In this document: one piece after another, positions 51,391-62,858 of the stretch
How positions within the stretch are numbered: the first letter of the stretch is position 1
Layout: each line of letters begins with the position of its first letter
Origin: Trileptium ribeirensis
Lineage: Eukaryota > Nematoda > Enoplea > Enoplida > Thoracostomopsidae
Direction of reading: 5' to 3'
Assembly: GCA_030248225.1 (NCBI GenBank)
Contig: JASANE010030215.1
Location: 1 to 64,000 of the forward strand
DNA length: 64,000 nt
Notes under the pieces: model-generated
The model's input: only the letters and a program-made list of their open reading frames with translations
What the model was told of the DNA's origin: nothing
Databases searched by the model: none
Program-made: the position numbers and the translations under genes

Positions 51391-51783
51391 CTCAGTCTAG
51401 CTAGGGGTCCCCAGCTGCACCTGGAGGAAACCAAATTGCTCTTTCAACAAGTGCCCCCAGTTCGATTTGTGGCTATTCGGTTCGCTTGCCCAAGGTACTT
51501 TCGAAGTAGTTTGAAAGTATCAATATAATGGAAGAACTTAAACAGGGCCCCGCTGAGGAGAAACCAAATATAGCACTATCCCATAGTTCAGCTAGGGGTC
51601 CCCCAGTTACATCTGGAGAAAACCAAATTTCTCGTCTCCCTGGTGCCCAGTTCGATTCGGGGACCTTCATTTTTGCTTGCACACCAGATGTACTTTCGAG
51701 GCAGTTTGTAGCCACCAATATAATGGGAAAACTTAAACACTGCGTCGCTGAGGAGCAACCAAATCTGGCTCTGACCGTATCAC
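51391..51783 (+). pseudogene. Exon-like tandem duplication, two ~194-bp copies
   Basis: The copies start at about 51391 and 51585. They share gctaggggtccccagytrca, ggaraaaccaaat, tactttcga and aacttaaacas. In the same relative frame both encode QLHLE(E/K)TK(L/F)L and, further on, YFR(S/G)SL, so that frame has been held despite 20-30% divergence by eye. The first copy begins after a good acceptor (tccctcag) and contains a donor (ccaag|gtactt). Frames are broken elsewhere. It may be a duplicated exon of an unknown gene or a relic. No function is proposed. Confidence 0.35.
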
Positions 51784-52784
51784 GAAAAGACAGTCAACAC
51801 ATGGTCTCTGGGTATCAGCTGAATTTTTTAATGGTATGCATGTTTTACGTTGTTACATTAGCCAGAGATTATTTAGAAAACTGTGGAAGCGATTGCTGAG
51901 GCGGCAGACTATCCATAATTTAATTTATTCCCATATTTTAACCTTAAACTGTAGCAAAATTATAAAATAATAACTATTGGCGTTGTTAAGCATTATGGAC
52001 CATGGAATGCAAAAATTTGGTTGGTATAGGTCTACAGAAACAAATGTGTAAGTGCAAATTTAGGCAGTGAATTTAGTCCATTTTGATAGCTGTACCCTAT
52101 TAATTTAAAATGTGGTGCAAATACGTATTGAATAATAATTCACCATTAAGTGAAATATAATTACGTTCTTGCTTCGTTAATTTGGAGTAATATACTGTCA
52201 ATAGCGTGTTTTTAAGCTGTTTTAATATTTGCATACATGTTCTGTCTTTTCTGTTGAATTATTGCAAAACATCTTCATATTTACGGCAAAAATTCGCCAC
52301 AAATCCCATCGTTCAGCAAATAACCCTCTATTATAGAAAAATACGCGTCCAGGCTACCTGCAGGAAAAAATGTTGGCAGTGCTTTTACATAAAGACGCGC
52401 CCTGATGCCGCGGCAGTGAATAAAAAGAACGCCGAGTCTTTCTGCAAAAGGGATAAACTATATATAAATACATATATGTTTATATCTAGCGTAGCATTAC
52501 ACTCATTTGCGAAACCCAACATTTGTTCGGCTACCACCCAAATACGGGCTCTAATCGTATGCTAAGCCGAATTTTCCTATTCTCTATTGGGTCTCTCACA
52601 CCGTCAAATCGCAAAAAAGTGCACTTCACTTCTGTCCGTACAAGTTACATTGGTCAACTTCAAGTGCTAAAGCATGTGCGTCGTGACAGTGTCAGATGTT
52701 GCTGATGATATGTGTGTGACTTCCGTACTCTGTACAGTATGGCTTTCGCTATAGCTAAAAAAATTTCAAATCATAGATGAGCAA
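51784..52784. other. Intergenic
   Basis: No gene supported. A 119-codon plus-strand frame at 52206-52565 is the longest but shows no recognisable domain. Confidence 0.4.
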
Positions 52785-53245
52785 GCAAGTGTTCAGGGTG
52801 TGGGCTACCCTACTGAGGCTCCAGAAAACTCCTCTCATCCGGAGGTCCTGGTCTTCCCCTGAGGGTACCACCCTATCCCATTCGTTGTGGGCGGCGTTCC
52901 TCGTCCTTAAGGGGCGCAATTCCACCGCGGGAATTTGCTAGACGCTAGCAACGTTTTACGAGAGGCATTACTGAAATCCACTAGGTTGAGCACAAAATTT
53001 TTCCCTGTTGTTGAGGGAGCTGCATATGTTCCAAGTCCGTCCGAAAAATTGGCAAAATAGTCTGAAAATTTACTGTGGTAAAACTGGCTAATACGAAGAA
53101 GTTCCTCGGGGGAGTGTGGAGGTGGTAAACTTGTTTCTGCAGACTCTCCTGGCGGATTACCCCAAAGACGACCTACCCCTGTATACCCGGACTGCCGCGG
53201 AGACCTCAAAGCTTCCATATATCTATTCCAAATGGTAATGAACAA
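52785..53245 (-). other. GC-rich island with a 112-codon minus-strand open frame
   Basis: The base composition is clearly richer in GC than the flanks. The minus-strand frame 52907-53245 begins MFITIWNRYMEAL and is rich in Ser/Pro/Gly; no domain was recognised. On the minus strand the words attttgccaatttttcgg recall the dispersed family of 33531-33790, so a repeat origin is at least as likely as a gene. Confidence 0.3.
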
Positions 53246-53613
53246 TTCTGGCGTTAATGCATTAAGCTATTTATTACACTGTAGTTTTAATTTTTAAAAT
53301 AATTTCTTGCTAAGTAAAAATATCGTAAAGCTATCCAAAACCATTTGGTCGACAGCGGAGGTTGTCGCACAAATATAAATTGAAGATTTCGCGGAGCGCA
53401 ACATACTTCGCCTACAGATTACGAAAGCTCAGTTGAATACTACGTGAATATTGCATAGTCCAGTTCGACCGAATATCGGTACAAATCTAGTTAGGTAGCT
53501 AAGCTATTCCAAACTTTGATAGTCAAACTGGACAAGCTGCGTGACATAGTAGCTGTTTCAGTTGAACGCGTGACATAATTAGGACCACGCGCACGCATCT
53601 TATCGTAAATGAT

Positions 53614-53826
53614 GCATATAACGCTGTAACGCCCACTGTCCACCAACAAGGACAGCTTACATTATAAACTGTTGCGTTAACTGAGTTTGTCGTACAAACG
53701 TCTGCTTGCACACGCGTTAACAACCCACGTGCAAACAAGCATCTGTACGACAAATTCAGTTAACGCAGCAGTTTACAATGTGAGCTGTCGTCCTTGTTGC
53801 TGGACATTGGGTGTTAGAGGGTTAAT
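53614..53826. mobile_element. Fold-back MITE with TTAACCCTCTAA-type end
   Basis: Arms of about 85 bp face each other. The left begins ataacgctgtaacgcccact and the right, read inward, ttaaccctctaacacccaat. Both continue through caacaaggac and gttaactga to a loop near 53712. The right end carries TTAA; the left reads ATAA, a possible one-base decay. TTAA plus a CCCT terminus is typical of piggyBac-type elements, which I infer here without a transposase. Confidence 0.8.
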
Positions 53827-54511
53827 AAAAAGAAACAGAATAAAAAAAACATGAACTCACACAAAGAAAAATATGATAAGTTTTAGGCACTATATGGATT
53901 CGCCGATTGACCTGCTAACTGAAACCACACAGCTACAGAATCCAGATTATACAACATTGTAAAACGTCATAAAATGTCTTCTCCTAAGCTTAAATGTTAA
54001 AATGTCAACTTCAGACTGTGAAAACACAAACCAGTACGGAAGAGTGTCTGACATTTAATACTTTGAAAAACAACTTTTAAAACTGTGAGCAAAACTAGTT
54101 TACACACATTTATATTATAAATCTGTTGTTAATATTATTTATGTTGTAATAAATGATATATAAGCATGGAAATCGGTATGCCTCATAATTACTATTAATG
54201 TGCTTAAGTTTCTTTTCACTAATCTTCATAGTAGTGGGAAATGACTGCTGCTAAAATTCTTCGTTATTGATCCTCAGAGAACTCAGCAGTAAATAGATTT
54301 CTAACCGTTGGACCGATTATAAGATACCTAACAACATGTTATGCTGTAAAAACGGAACATGTATGGCACTAATTTCCTGAACATGAAGAATGGTGGAAAT
54401 ACTTTTGTGTATGACACGGATGCTCTTAGGTTAGATAGCAGAGGAAGTTATTTAATAAATCGTAACTAATTACGACAATTAAACTATGATCATCGTTAAT
54501 ATTGGGCAACA

Positions 54512-54742
54512 TTAAATCCACTAATGCCAATGTCACCAGTGTGAAAACCCAGACCCTGAGTTAACAGAATTCATCGTTGAATACTCGATTGCACGTATGT
54601 TGTCATTCGCTAGCTTTGGGAGTTGCCTTACGGTAGTTTCTGCGCCGCTTGCTATCAAACAATGGTGGTTGTTCAATTCGCGGCACTCACCGAAGCTTGT
54701 CTTCTCCACAATACGCAAATGATTCGGGCATTAAAGGGTTAA
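54512..54742. mobile_element. TTAA-flanked MITE (piggyBac-like)
   Basis: TTAA at 54512-54515 and 54739-54742 bound a 231-bp element. The right end read inward is ttaaccctttaatgcccgaa; the left is ttaaatccactaatgccaat, an imperfect TIR. It shares the TTAACCCT terminus with 53614-53826. The minus-strand 61-codon frame is not considered a gene. Confidence 0.6.
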
Positions 54743-54820
54743 ATTGTCAATAAAAACAAACATAAACGTTCATTTATTATTATTTCATATTTAGGAAGAG
54801 TTTACCGTAGTTATCGCAGT

Positions 54821-55339
54821 AACAATTATGCGCCGTTCACGTTATAATGTCCTTGCTGTTTGGAACGTTTGTCCCCGTGTAGTCACAACCCTACCGTACA
54901 GATTTTCAGGGTGACTCGATACTGTAAATCAATTTCCGAGGGTGTACGAAACAGACTTAGCTATTGCATTTTTTACAGTGTTGTACACACCCTTAGCTAC
55001 CGATTTGGTGCGAATTAACTATAAAGGACACCATCTGTAGATAATGCGGTTTATTAGTTATTTATGAGGTGTAGTTTTTTAATTCGTGATATTTGTATCT
55101 AGGCCGTATGAACGTTGCTGAAGTAATCCCACACACTGTTAATAAAACTGCAAGAAGAAACGGTGTGCTTGATACTGTCGTGAAGTTGCAATACCCCTAT
55201 CTAGCTACCTTTGCGAAATTTTTAAATACATGGGGTGTCTAAGACACCTTGTTGTCGACAGTGTGCCGGACACTGTGTAGTGTTCATAGGTTCCAACCAA
55301 ACGTTGGGGAAATTATAACGTGAACGCCGCATTATTGTT
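54821..55339 (+). mobile_element. ~520-bp MITE, copy B
   Basis: The left terminus aacaattatgcgccgttcac is mirrored by gtgaacgccgcattattgtt at the right, and the TIR continues as gttataatgtcc / ggaaattataac. The interior matches 30092-30600 in reverse orientation (gtacacacccttagctacc, aataaaactgcaagaag, gttgtcgacagtgt). It has no coding capacity and is the best-preserved copy in the window. Confidence 0.9.
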
Positions 55340-55679
55340 CGCTGCACGCTGGATTTCTTTAAATTTGTTTATTGTTTTTAAACTAGCATTTTTCTAGTTA
55401 AATGGAGATAGTAAAAAGCTTAGTGTACAATATTAATGAAAGATGTTCATCATCTGAACCTAAATTTTCTGAGCAAGGCAACTAGTGCTTGAAACCCTTC
55501 GCGTTTCGTGGTGTAAGCAGCCACGTACTGTATACACATAGCGTAGGATACGATTGTTCGTTAGAGTACATTTTAGTAACCTTATATTATTAGTAGATGT
55601 AGTGCTGTTAACAAAGATTTGATGATGAAACAGATAAATATAAAACGGACTATTTACATATAAAATGGTTTATTAAGTG
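55340..55679. other. Intergenic
   Basis: No gene or repeat recognised between the 520-bp MITE and the tccg-rich repeat. Confidence 0.5.
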
Positions 55680-56420
55680 GAGCGAAGCGAAACATTTTTG
55701 TTTTCGTCAGAGGGGAAAATTCGGCACTGTCTGTCTGTCCGACCGTCCGTCCGTCCGTCCGTCTGTTCGTTCGTTCGTTGAACTCCTCAATAACTACTGG
55801 GCCGAATTAAAAATTTTTTTTGTTTGAAAGGCTTAAAATTGGATAGGGGCAAGACATATAGATTTTTTTTAAAATTTGCTTTAGTTAATTAGTAATTACC
55901 TAATTAGTTAGGCGTGTTAGCCTATTTTTAGCAATTTCAAAAAAGTTGCATATTTTTCAATAAATAATTAGTGTAAAGTTATTATTTTGGCGCATATACT
56001 ACATCTCGCCGTGGTGATTTGAATCAGGTGCTTATTTACTATTCGGGGAAGTTAAAAATGCTAATTACTTAGTTAATTTGCTAATTACTAATTAATTGTT
56101 AATTAGCTAATTTTTTGAAAATTTTCAAAGTGCTCATAAATTAAAAATAAATTGCACCGGGGGTTTTCTGTGTCGCTGATCACGAATATGTCATTTCTGA
56201 AGCTCTAAAATATGGCTGTATATGCTAATTAGTTGATTAATTAATTAGCTATTTTTATGCAAATTTTCAAATCACTTCAAAATTACTAATTTGTTGCGCT
56301 CGGGGTTTTCGATGTCGCTGATTATGAATATGTGGCTTTTAAAGCTCTATGATTTTATCATGAATGCTAATTAGATAATTAATTAGCTAATTAGTTGATG
56401 TCACTAATTAGCTAATTTCT
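55680..56420 (+). repeat. Dispersed repeat: (TCCG)n followed by TAATTAG-rich tandem modules
   Basis: A tctgtctgtccgaccgtccg simple repeat (55725-55780) leads into aactcctcaataactactgg, then into modules built of ctaattagttaatta palindromes. Two modules of about 135 bp are recognisable, each with ggggttttc-gtgtcgctgat-gaatatgt (near 56160-56192 and 56296-56330). No coding frame. The consistent order of parts suggests a long interspersed non-coding family. Confidence 0.65.
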
Positions 56421-56462
56421 TTTAGCTAGCGAAGTTTTTGTATGGTGGATTTGACTTTAATT

Positions 56463-56604
56463 GATTATCTAGGGGTGTGCCGGACACCCTCATATTTTGT
56501 TATATGGTGTGGGTGTCACAGTCACCGTCTTTACGGTATAGTCTAAACTACAGGGGGACAAATGTTCCAACTGTTGGGGACATTATAACGTGAATCCCAC
56601 GTAA
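56463..56604 (-). mobile_element. Fragment of the ~520-bp MITE
   Basis: On the minus strand it reads ttcacgttataatgtcccca, then ggaacatttgtccccctgta and taccgta...ggtgactg, matching the left 130 bp of 54821-55339. The remainder is missing or replaced by a short segment ending gggtgtccggcacacccc. Confidence 0.7.
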
Positions 56605-58861
56605 AACGTGATTCTTATTATAAATTGATTAAATAGTTGAATCATATATAAACACAAATAAGATACCAAATACTTTGCCTGTTCGTCCGCTCACTATTGG
56701 TAATTTATTACGTTTACTAGTGTATCTATATTCATGGTTATCTCTAATTTGTATATTCGGTCTAAAAATCATATTTTAATACTTTGTGACACTTTGCATA
56801 TATATTCTCGAAACTCTTTGACTTTCAAATTTCATTGTCTCGCACTAATCCTGTGTATTAGATTCGATTTTTCACAACAGCTCAATTGCCAGCAAATCTC
56901 AAAATTTATCTACTCTCAAAAATCTTTACAGAGCGGTACAGTATATATTAACTATACTTAATATCGTGATATTAAGTCCGTAAAATTATGGCTTTCAGCG
57001 TATTATGTCTCTCAAATCGTAAAATAAAAGGAAAAATAAGATTCAGTTATAGTAGCATTATGATAATCTTAATACGCCAATTGTGTACTTGTAATGAACA
57101 CTTGAACCGAACTAGTTTGCTTCAAAAATACCACGATTATCAAGGTGGTGAACTGTGATTAAAATAGCATGAAGTAAAATCAGCAAATGTACTTTATGTC
57201 ATTAAATAATCTGGACCTCATAATGTTTAGTACATTTAAAGGTTAATTCACCGACTAAAAAGCCACCGAGATCAGAGCGTGATTTTTTGCGTTTGCTACA
57301 AATATGGAGCAGAAACCCCAAAAAGCTTTAAAACTAATCAGATTTTGCTGTAAATCCAATTATTTAAAATTTTTAATAAACTAAGGATATATTACGTTAA
57401 AAGCAGTTATAATTCCTGGCACTGTCAACCACGAAATGGATAAACGTTTTTATATTCAACTCTAAGCATCACTAATGTAATTAGTTGGCAGAAATTACAT
57501 CGTAATTCGATACATTGGACATCCAAAAGAATGCATAGTTTTTCGGAAAAATTAATATTATTATTCATGATTCATTTTTAAATTAAAAATTCAATCGAAA
57601 TACTTTAAAGAACTTTTAAATGGCCAGACAGTATATGGTTGATAATATATCGTGCAGCAAACACGGCGGAACAAAATATCTGATCAGTGTTAAACTTGTG
57701 TATTATTTCTTTAAGAACTATTCATCAGAGAATAAGACAGGATGGAAGACGCCAGGACGCAGGCCGTTCCGGTCCCACCCTTCCAAATATACGTATTTTT
57801 ACGAGGTATTACAGAAAATTGTGCTTTTCATAATTTTATTTTAATTATTGGAGGACGCCGGTACTCGAGTACCTCCTCTCCCGGAATGCAAAAATATGGT
57901 GCCGGGCCTGGAAAAACGTGCGAAACGGAAAACTCTTTTTTGTGTTGTCGTGGATTTGAATGGGAACACCTGTGTGTTGTATACATTAGAAAAGGTGGAC
58001 TGACAACCACTGAAAGCATTAATCAAATGAACAGTTTGTTTCTTTTACTATGCAAAACAGTTTGATTCTCAAACTTTCCTTGGCTGTCTTTCGTAATGAG
58101 GTAGTATTTATATCTAAACGAAGCATACATAACATGGGAAAATTTGAATCAAAAAATTCATTCTGGTCTTATTTGTTATGCACAGCACCGCAGTTGGACT
58201 TGAAGAAAAAATACAAAATGTTTCAATATCGGTGCAGCGATAGTTACACGTAGGATTCCACTATCTTACTGCGCCAACAGTCGACGTGCTGTATCATCGC
58301 GACCAGTTGCATACTAATTCAGACAGCTGAAACGCAGCGAGCGTAGGGAGCCCAAAGTCTACTGACGGCGCTAGGGGAAAATTTGTATTTTTGTATGATT
58401 CTGTCACGCATAACTTATTTTCGGTTGAATGAATTTTGAAAAATTTTTTGTTCGATCGAAAAAGTAATGGCGATGAGCGCTTTTGGTGAACGTGAACTGT
58501 TCCGATTTCATCTTCGGGTTCAAGATAAGAAAAACAGGTTTACAAGAATCCTTTGTCGAGGGGTACCGGTTTTTTCCAGTCAATAATATAGGATTTGCAC
58601 CGAATCATGGAGTTCACCACTCATCTCATTGAGGTCTACAAACCTTGCTGACCAACGTTCTTTTGTGGGACCCTGGGCACAGTGGGACCGAATATACTTC
58701 GTTAACCATTTGCCAGAAATATATATTTTTCAAATTTCGGCATGTTATTGCGCGTTTTACTTTGCAACGAGTGTCTATTGGGTTATCCAGCACGCCGAAT
58801 ATGATGATTAAAATATACGACCTATATTAAAATACAGCAATCAAATTTAGTCACCTTTTAC
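56605..58861. other. Intergenic
   Basis: No gene firmly supported. Frames of 60-107 codons at 57620-58065 and 58629-58830 lack recognisable domains; 57730-58000 is somewhat richer in GC. Confidence 0.4.
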
Positions 58862-59567
58862 TTGTTTACAAATCAGAAAATGTGTAACTGCATTTTACTC
58901 GCAAGCTTGCACAGAATGGGTATGTATGAAATGTCATACCGTGAAAGGCTATTACATTTTAATTTAGAGCCCTTAGTGTTGCATCGGCTAAAACGTTATA
59001 TCGTTATTTTGTTTAAATATGACAATGAAGAAATTCAGCTTTGCAATGACATGTATTATGTTTCACAACACGCACGCGTGGAGACAGTAGGAAAATGATT
59101 AAACTCGGATTTAGACCAAATGCGCTTAATAATCATTTTTATTGAGAGTCAATGGCGTGTGGAACAAACTGTTTTGAGGGGTGGAAACACTGAACAGTCC
59201 GTTGACTCTAGAAAACTTAAAATTACATTAAATAAGTTTGATCTAAAAGTTTTTTAATGTTGAGTAGAAATCTTTAATGAAATGTGATATTTACACCTGT
59301 CCTCACTTTCAACGTACAGACAAATATCCAGATGTTTGTGGAGTTTTCCCTCTCTGGTCATATTTCAGCTATTAACGCATTTGGAAGCGTATTTATTAGT
59401 GATGTACAAATTATACGTTTATATGATTAACATGCCGGCATTCGGTAAGCCATTGCTTAAGTTTCGAGCTCGCTGTCATGACGTTATTACGCTGATTCTC
59501 CGACTACCAGTATGTAATTTGTTAATAAACTTTGTTGTTGTTGTTGTTGTTATTGCTGTTGTTGTTT
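58862..59567 (+). pseudogene. Non-LTR retrotransposon remnant (reverse-transcriptase C-terminal part)
   Basis: The frame 58862-59098 contains YRERLLHFNLEPLVLHRLKR, matching the 'Y-RL--L-L--L--RR---D' block that follows the reverse-transcriptase domain in CR1/L2/RTE-like LINEs, then ILFKY where the family has 'vyKil'. Another frame downstream (59139-59253) gives SVDSRKLKITLNKFD, like the family's terminal 'Vns-s-n-FK--LD'. The frame is broken between them, so the copy is dead. About 59525-59567 holds ttaataaactttgttgttg with a (TTG)n run, the kind of simple-repeat tail that ends many non-LTR copies. Confidence 0.6.
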
Positions 59568-60949
59568 CTTTTCAGCATATTACTGAAGAATTGCTAATTT
59601 TTGGTGTTTTGCGTGAATTCACAATTTTTATTTTTGGAATCACATAAAACCTCGCGGCGTCGAGCCAGGTCTGTTGTCTGGAGCACTTGCATGACCATAA
59701 TTAATCGAACCATCTTGTAGCTTCAGAAAAATTTGTCGCTTTTTACAGTCTTTTCATTGTCGCATGTCCGAATTTTGAACGCGCCGAGCTAGTTAGGTTT
59801 TTTACACTCGTTCTGAAGTACAATATAAACGATTTTTGACGAGTAATAGCAGCAGCACGAGTATATTTACTGGCTGTCGGTGGACACGTAATTTTTTGTG
59901 GCCATCACGGTCTGTAGGTCCTTTTTTCGCAGCGCCATTATGGGTACCAATACATTTGTTATCATACAACTAGAAAAACAAATTTAAATTTTGCAAAAAG
60001 TTGAAACAATAGTTATGCAATAAAGTTTGCAAGTACTGCTAAGTAGTTTGTTTAATATATTTTTCATCAGTAAATTTAATTTTAGAAATACAATAATTTC
60101 ATTCAATACAATGATTAATGCTAATAGATGAGCTGCTTTTATTTTTGGTAACCGCGATCTTTACTACTTGTTGTTATTGCAGATGCTGAATAAATAACTC
60201 TTGTAGTATATTTTATTTTAAAAAGTACGTGCTGTGAAGAGAAAAATGATTACAAGATTACAATGATTAAATGGTTAATTTTTCAAGATGTTTGACATTT
60301 AAGAATACGTAAATTTTTCTCTCGAACGCAATCAATGCACTGAACCACTTTTGAAAACTGCACCAAAAGTATAATTGCCGCTCAATTTCTACATTATTTT
60401 GCTTCCAAACATTATGCCAAACCTTGAGGATTTTCTTATTAATTCGTAAACAATTCACAAAATACTGCAGTATTTTCAATATAACGTTAAATGGGGAAGC
60501 TAATTTTACTAGTGAAGCTCGCTTACGAGCCAGAATTCGAGTGGTGAGAACAATCCCTCGAAGTCTGTTGTAGAAATCACACACAAACAAAGCCTACACA
60601 CAGTACGCAGGCGCAGCATTATATAAACCGTGAGTGATGAGTCATATTTACGCCCACGTCTTTTGATAGCCAACGTATGCAGTAGACAAAACATCATACA
60701 ACGAGTACAAAAACAATGAACTAACAATTTAATAATTCAATAAAACCCTAACTTGACCGTGAAAAGAACGTTAAAGAATTCATACCGACACTTGAGAAAA
60801 ATCTCATTTTTCATACCAAGTATGAAGCAGAAGTGTGAAAAATATTTGCCTCACAATATTTTTGACACTCGCAATGAGCTTGTTGGCCCAGAAAATTCTA
60901 TATAAGACACTAAAAGCAACAAAAACACACATTTAGGTGCATTTCCCAC
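59568..60949. other. Intergenic
   Basis: No gene supported. A 107-codon minus-strand frame at 60267-60590 shows no recognisable domain. Near 60782-60842 short inverted words (atttttcataccaagtatga) form a small hairpin. Confidence 0.4.
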
Positions 60950-61400
60950 GGCTTTTCACCAAATATGAAATTTGGCGCCAACTATAAGCTTATAGACTCC
61001 AGATTGGGAAGTAGTTGAAAAACTTGTTATATATCATTGGAAAGCCCCGGTAAAGCTACATCGAAAAGGCCTATTAGTTTGCGGATACATCGTTTACTTA
61101 TTGAAAAAGGTCGCAAAAACTGGAGGGTGTGCCCGAAAAATGGGCCAAAATGTCGTCATTTTGCCCCATAACTTTTCCCACGGGAAAAAATTCAAAAATC
61201 GGGCTCCGTCACTACACCTAAATCGACCACTGCGGTTCGAATGAGCTATCTTGCATCAAAATCCGCCTAACCGTTATCGAGATCCAGGTGCGACAGACAC
61301 ACCGACACACACAGACAGGGCCTCCTCAACCACCCCTCCAGAGCCAAACTTGAAAATTCTCGTTCCACTTGCTCGCTTCGCTCTCTCATTCCACTCGAAT
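60950..61400 (+). repeat. Dispersed non-coding repeat with ACACACAGACAG tract
   Basis: Contains ggaaagccccggtaaagcta, tggagggtgtgcccgaaaaa, gccccataacttttcccacg, aatccgcctaaccgttatcg, cgacagacacaccgacacac and ttctcgttccacttgctcgc. This style of punctuated non-coding text with an acagacag tract is common in interspersed families of invertebrate genomes. A short purine/pyrimidine inverted pair surrounds ccacttgctcgcttcgctct. Confidence 0.45.
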
Positions 61401-62716
61401 TCAAATACATTTTTGGAAATCTTACAATCGTCGATGTTACAATAATTTGAATAATATATGTCTATATATGTTTATAAACCAAAAGTTTTACGGCCATGAC
61501 ATTGTTTTCGGGTTTTATCTAACTACGTATGACACATCCTTATCCTTACAGGTACTAGACATTGCTATAGTAGGCCTACACAACTTAATGGGAGTTAATA
61601 TGATTTATTAATGTATATAGTATTATTAACAAATAAGAATGTATCTAATTTTTGATCTCCGGCGTTGTCGTCGAATCGCCCTGCAACAGCGGCGATGAAA
61701 CTGCGATATCAAAATAGTGGTAAACTGTATGGCGTCACTCGGCACTACGAAGTTGGCTGCCAAAACAGCTTTTGAATCTGTTCAACATTACCATCGTGTT
61801 TGTACGATATGCATGGTGACAAGAAAAATGTGAATTCGCATTTAAAGAAGCTAAATAGTTGGATGAGAAATCTTTGTCGAGTAAATGCAATGGATAGGGA
61901 TCCTATGTGAAGTCAACTTTGCTTTACCTTCATGATGCCTTTGTAATCTGCTTTCACCCAAGATTTGGGTGACAAACCCGCATTATATTTATATCGAAGC
62001 AGGCTACTGACAAGAAATTTGTTACTTATTTTGAAGCACAGCCAATGCATGTCTCGGTGTTGAATACACAAAAAGTTTGCATTGAACTTTATAAAGCACT
62101 AGGAATAACGAGTTATTAGTTGTATCAGTGGCTAGACGGCCACAGACATATGACTAAACGTAAATTTTACTGCGCCATTCGACGCGTGACATTTCTTGCC
62201 AAATAATGTCCTAAGAAAGAAAACCATGTAAAACACGAAATACAACAATTTGAAAATAAGGCAAACGTCAAGTGCAAATAGCGAACGATAAGCTAAGACA
62301 GTATATAAAATGTTTTAAAGCGTAAGAAAGGTAAGTAGCTCGACAGCTAAATGTTTGGAATTACGATTTGTAGGCACCTAATCTTTGGTTCGAGTCTGCT
62401 TATTCTCTTCCAATTTTGTCACACATGTGCGACATACGCGTAAACCATTTATTGATTCCAGTGTATATAAGCAATTATTGATCAGGATTTTGTCGGCGAG
62501 CTTTGTAGATATGCTTTTCATAACTAAAGCTATGAACTGTTAACAGATGAAGCCGCTGTGACCCATTTCTTTTAAGAACAAACAAACAATCTGCCTAAAA
62601 ATTTCACCGCAGTTTCAATTTTCCACAATATAGTGTGCTAAATTTATTTAAAATTTTTATGGTATAAACAAATACTACTAGTAATTACATGTATCATACC
62701 AGTCCCGCGGGTATCC
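61401..62716. other. Intergenic
   Basis: No gene supported. ggttcgagtc at 62388-62397 matches a tRNA B box, but no matching cloverleaf could be folded around it. Confidence 0.45.
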
Positions 62717-62858
62717 TAAGTGAGGCCACCTAAACCGTATCAGTGAGAACCCATTAAGCCGTGTCAGTTAGGCCCCCAGGCCGATGCTCTCAAACCGTGG
62801 CAATGAGACCGTCCCAAATTATGCTAGTGAGGCCCTCCAAATCATGTCAGTGAGGACT
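62717..62858. repeat. ~24-bp tandem repeat, six copies
   Basis: Units of the type gtgaggcc-cc-taaaccgtatca repeat at about 24-bp spacing from 62720 to 62858, with one expanded unit near 62768-62806. It is GC-richer than the flanks. A minus-strand origin of the pattern cannot be excluded. Confidence 0.75.

Noticed and set aside
52206..52565. 119-codon frame as a candidate gene
   Set aside because: No domain, no supporting splice or start context, and composition like the surrounding AT-rich DNA.
59336..59647. 103-codon frame with a poly-valine run
   Set aside because: The valines come from a (GTT)n microsatellite at the tail of the non-LTR remnant.
62330..62400. Possible tRNA gene around ggttcgagtc
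   Set aside because: The B-box match stands alone: the acceptor and anticodon stems do not pair, and the putative A box is poor.
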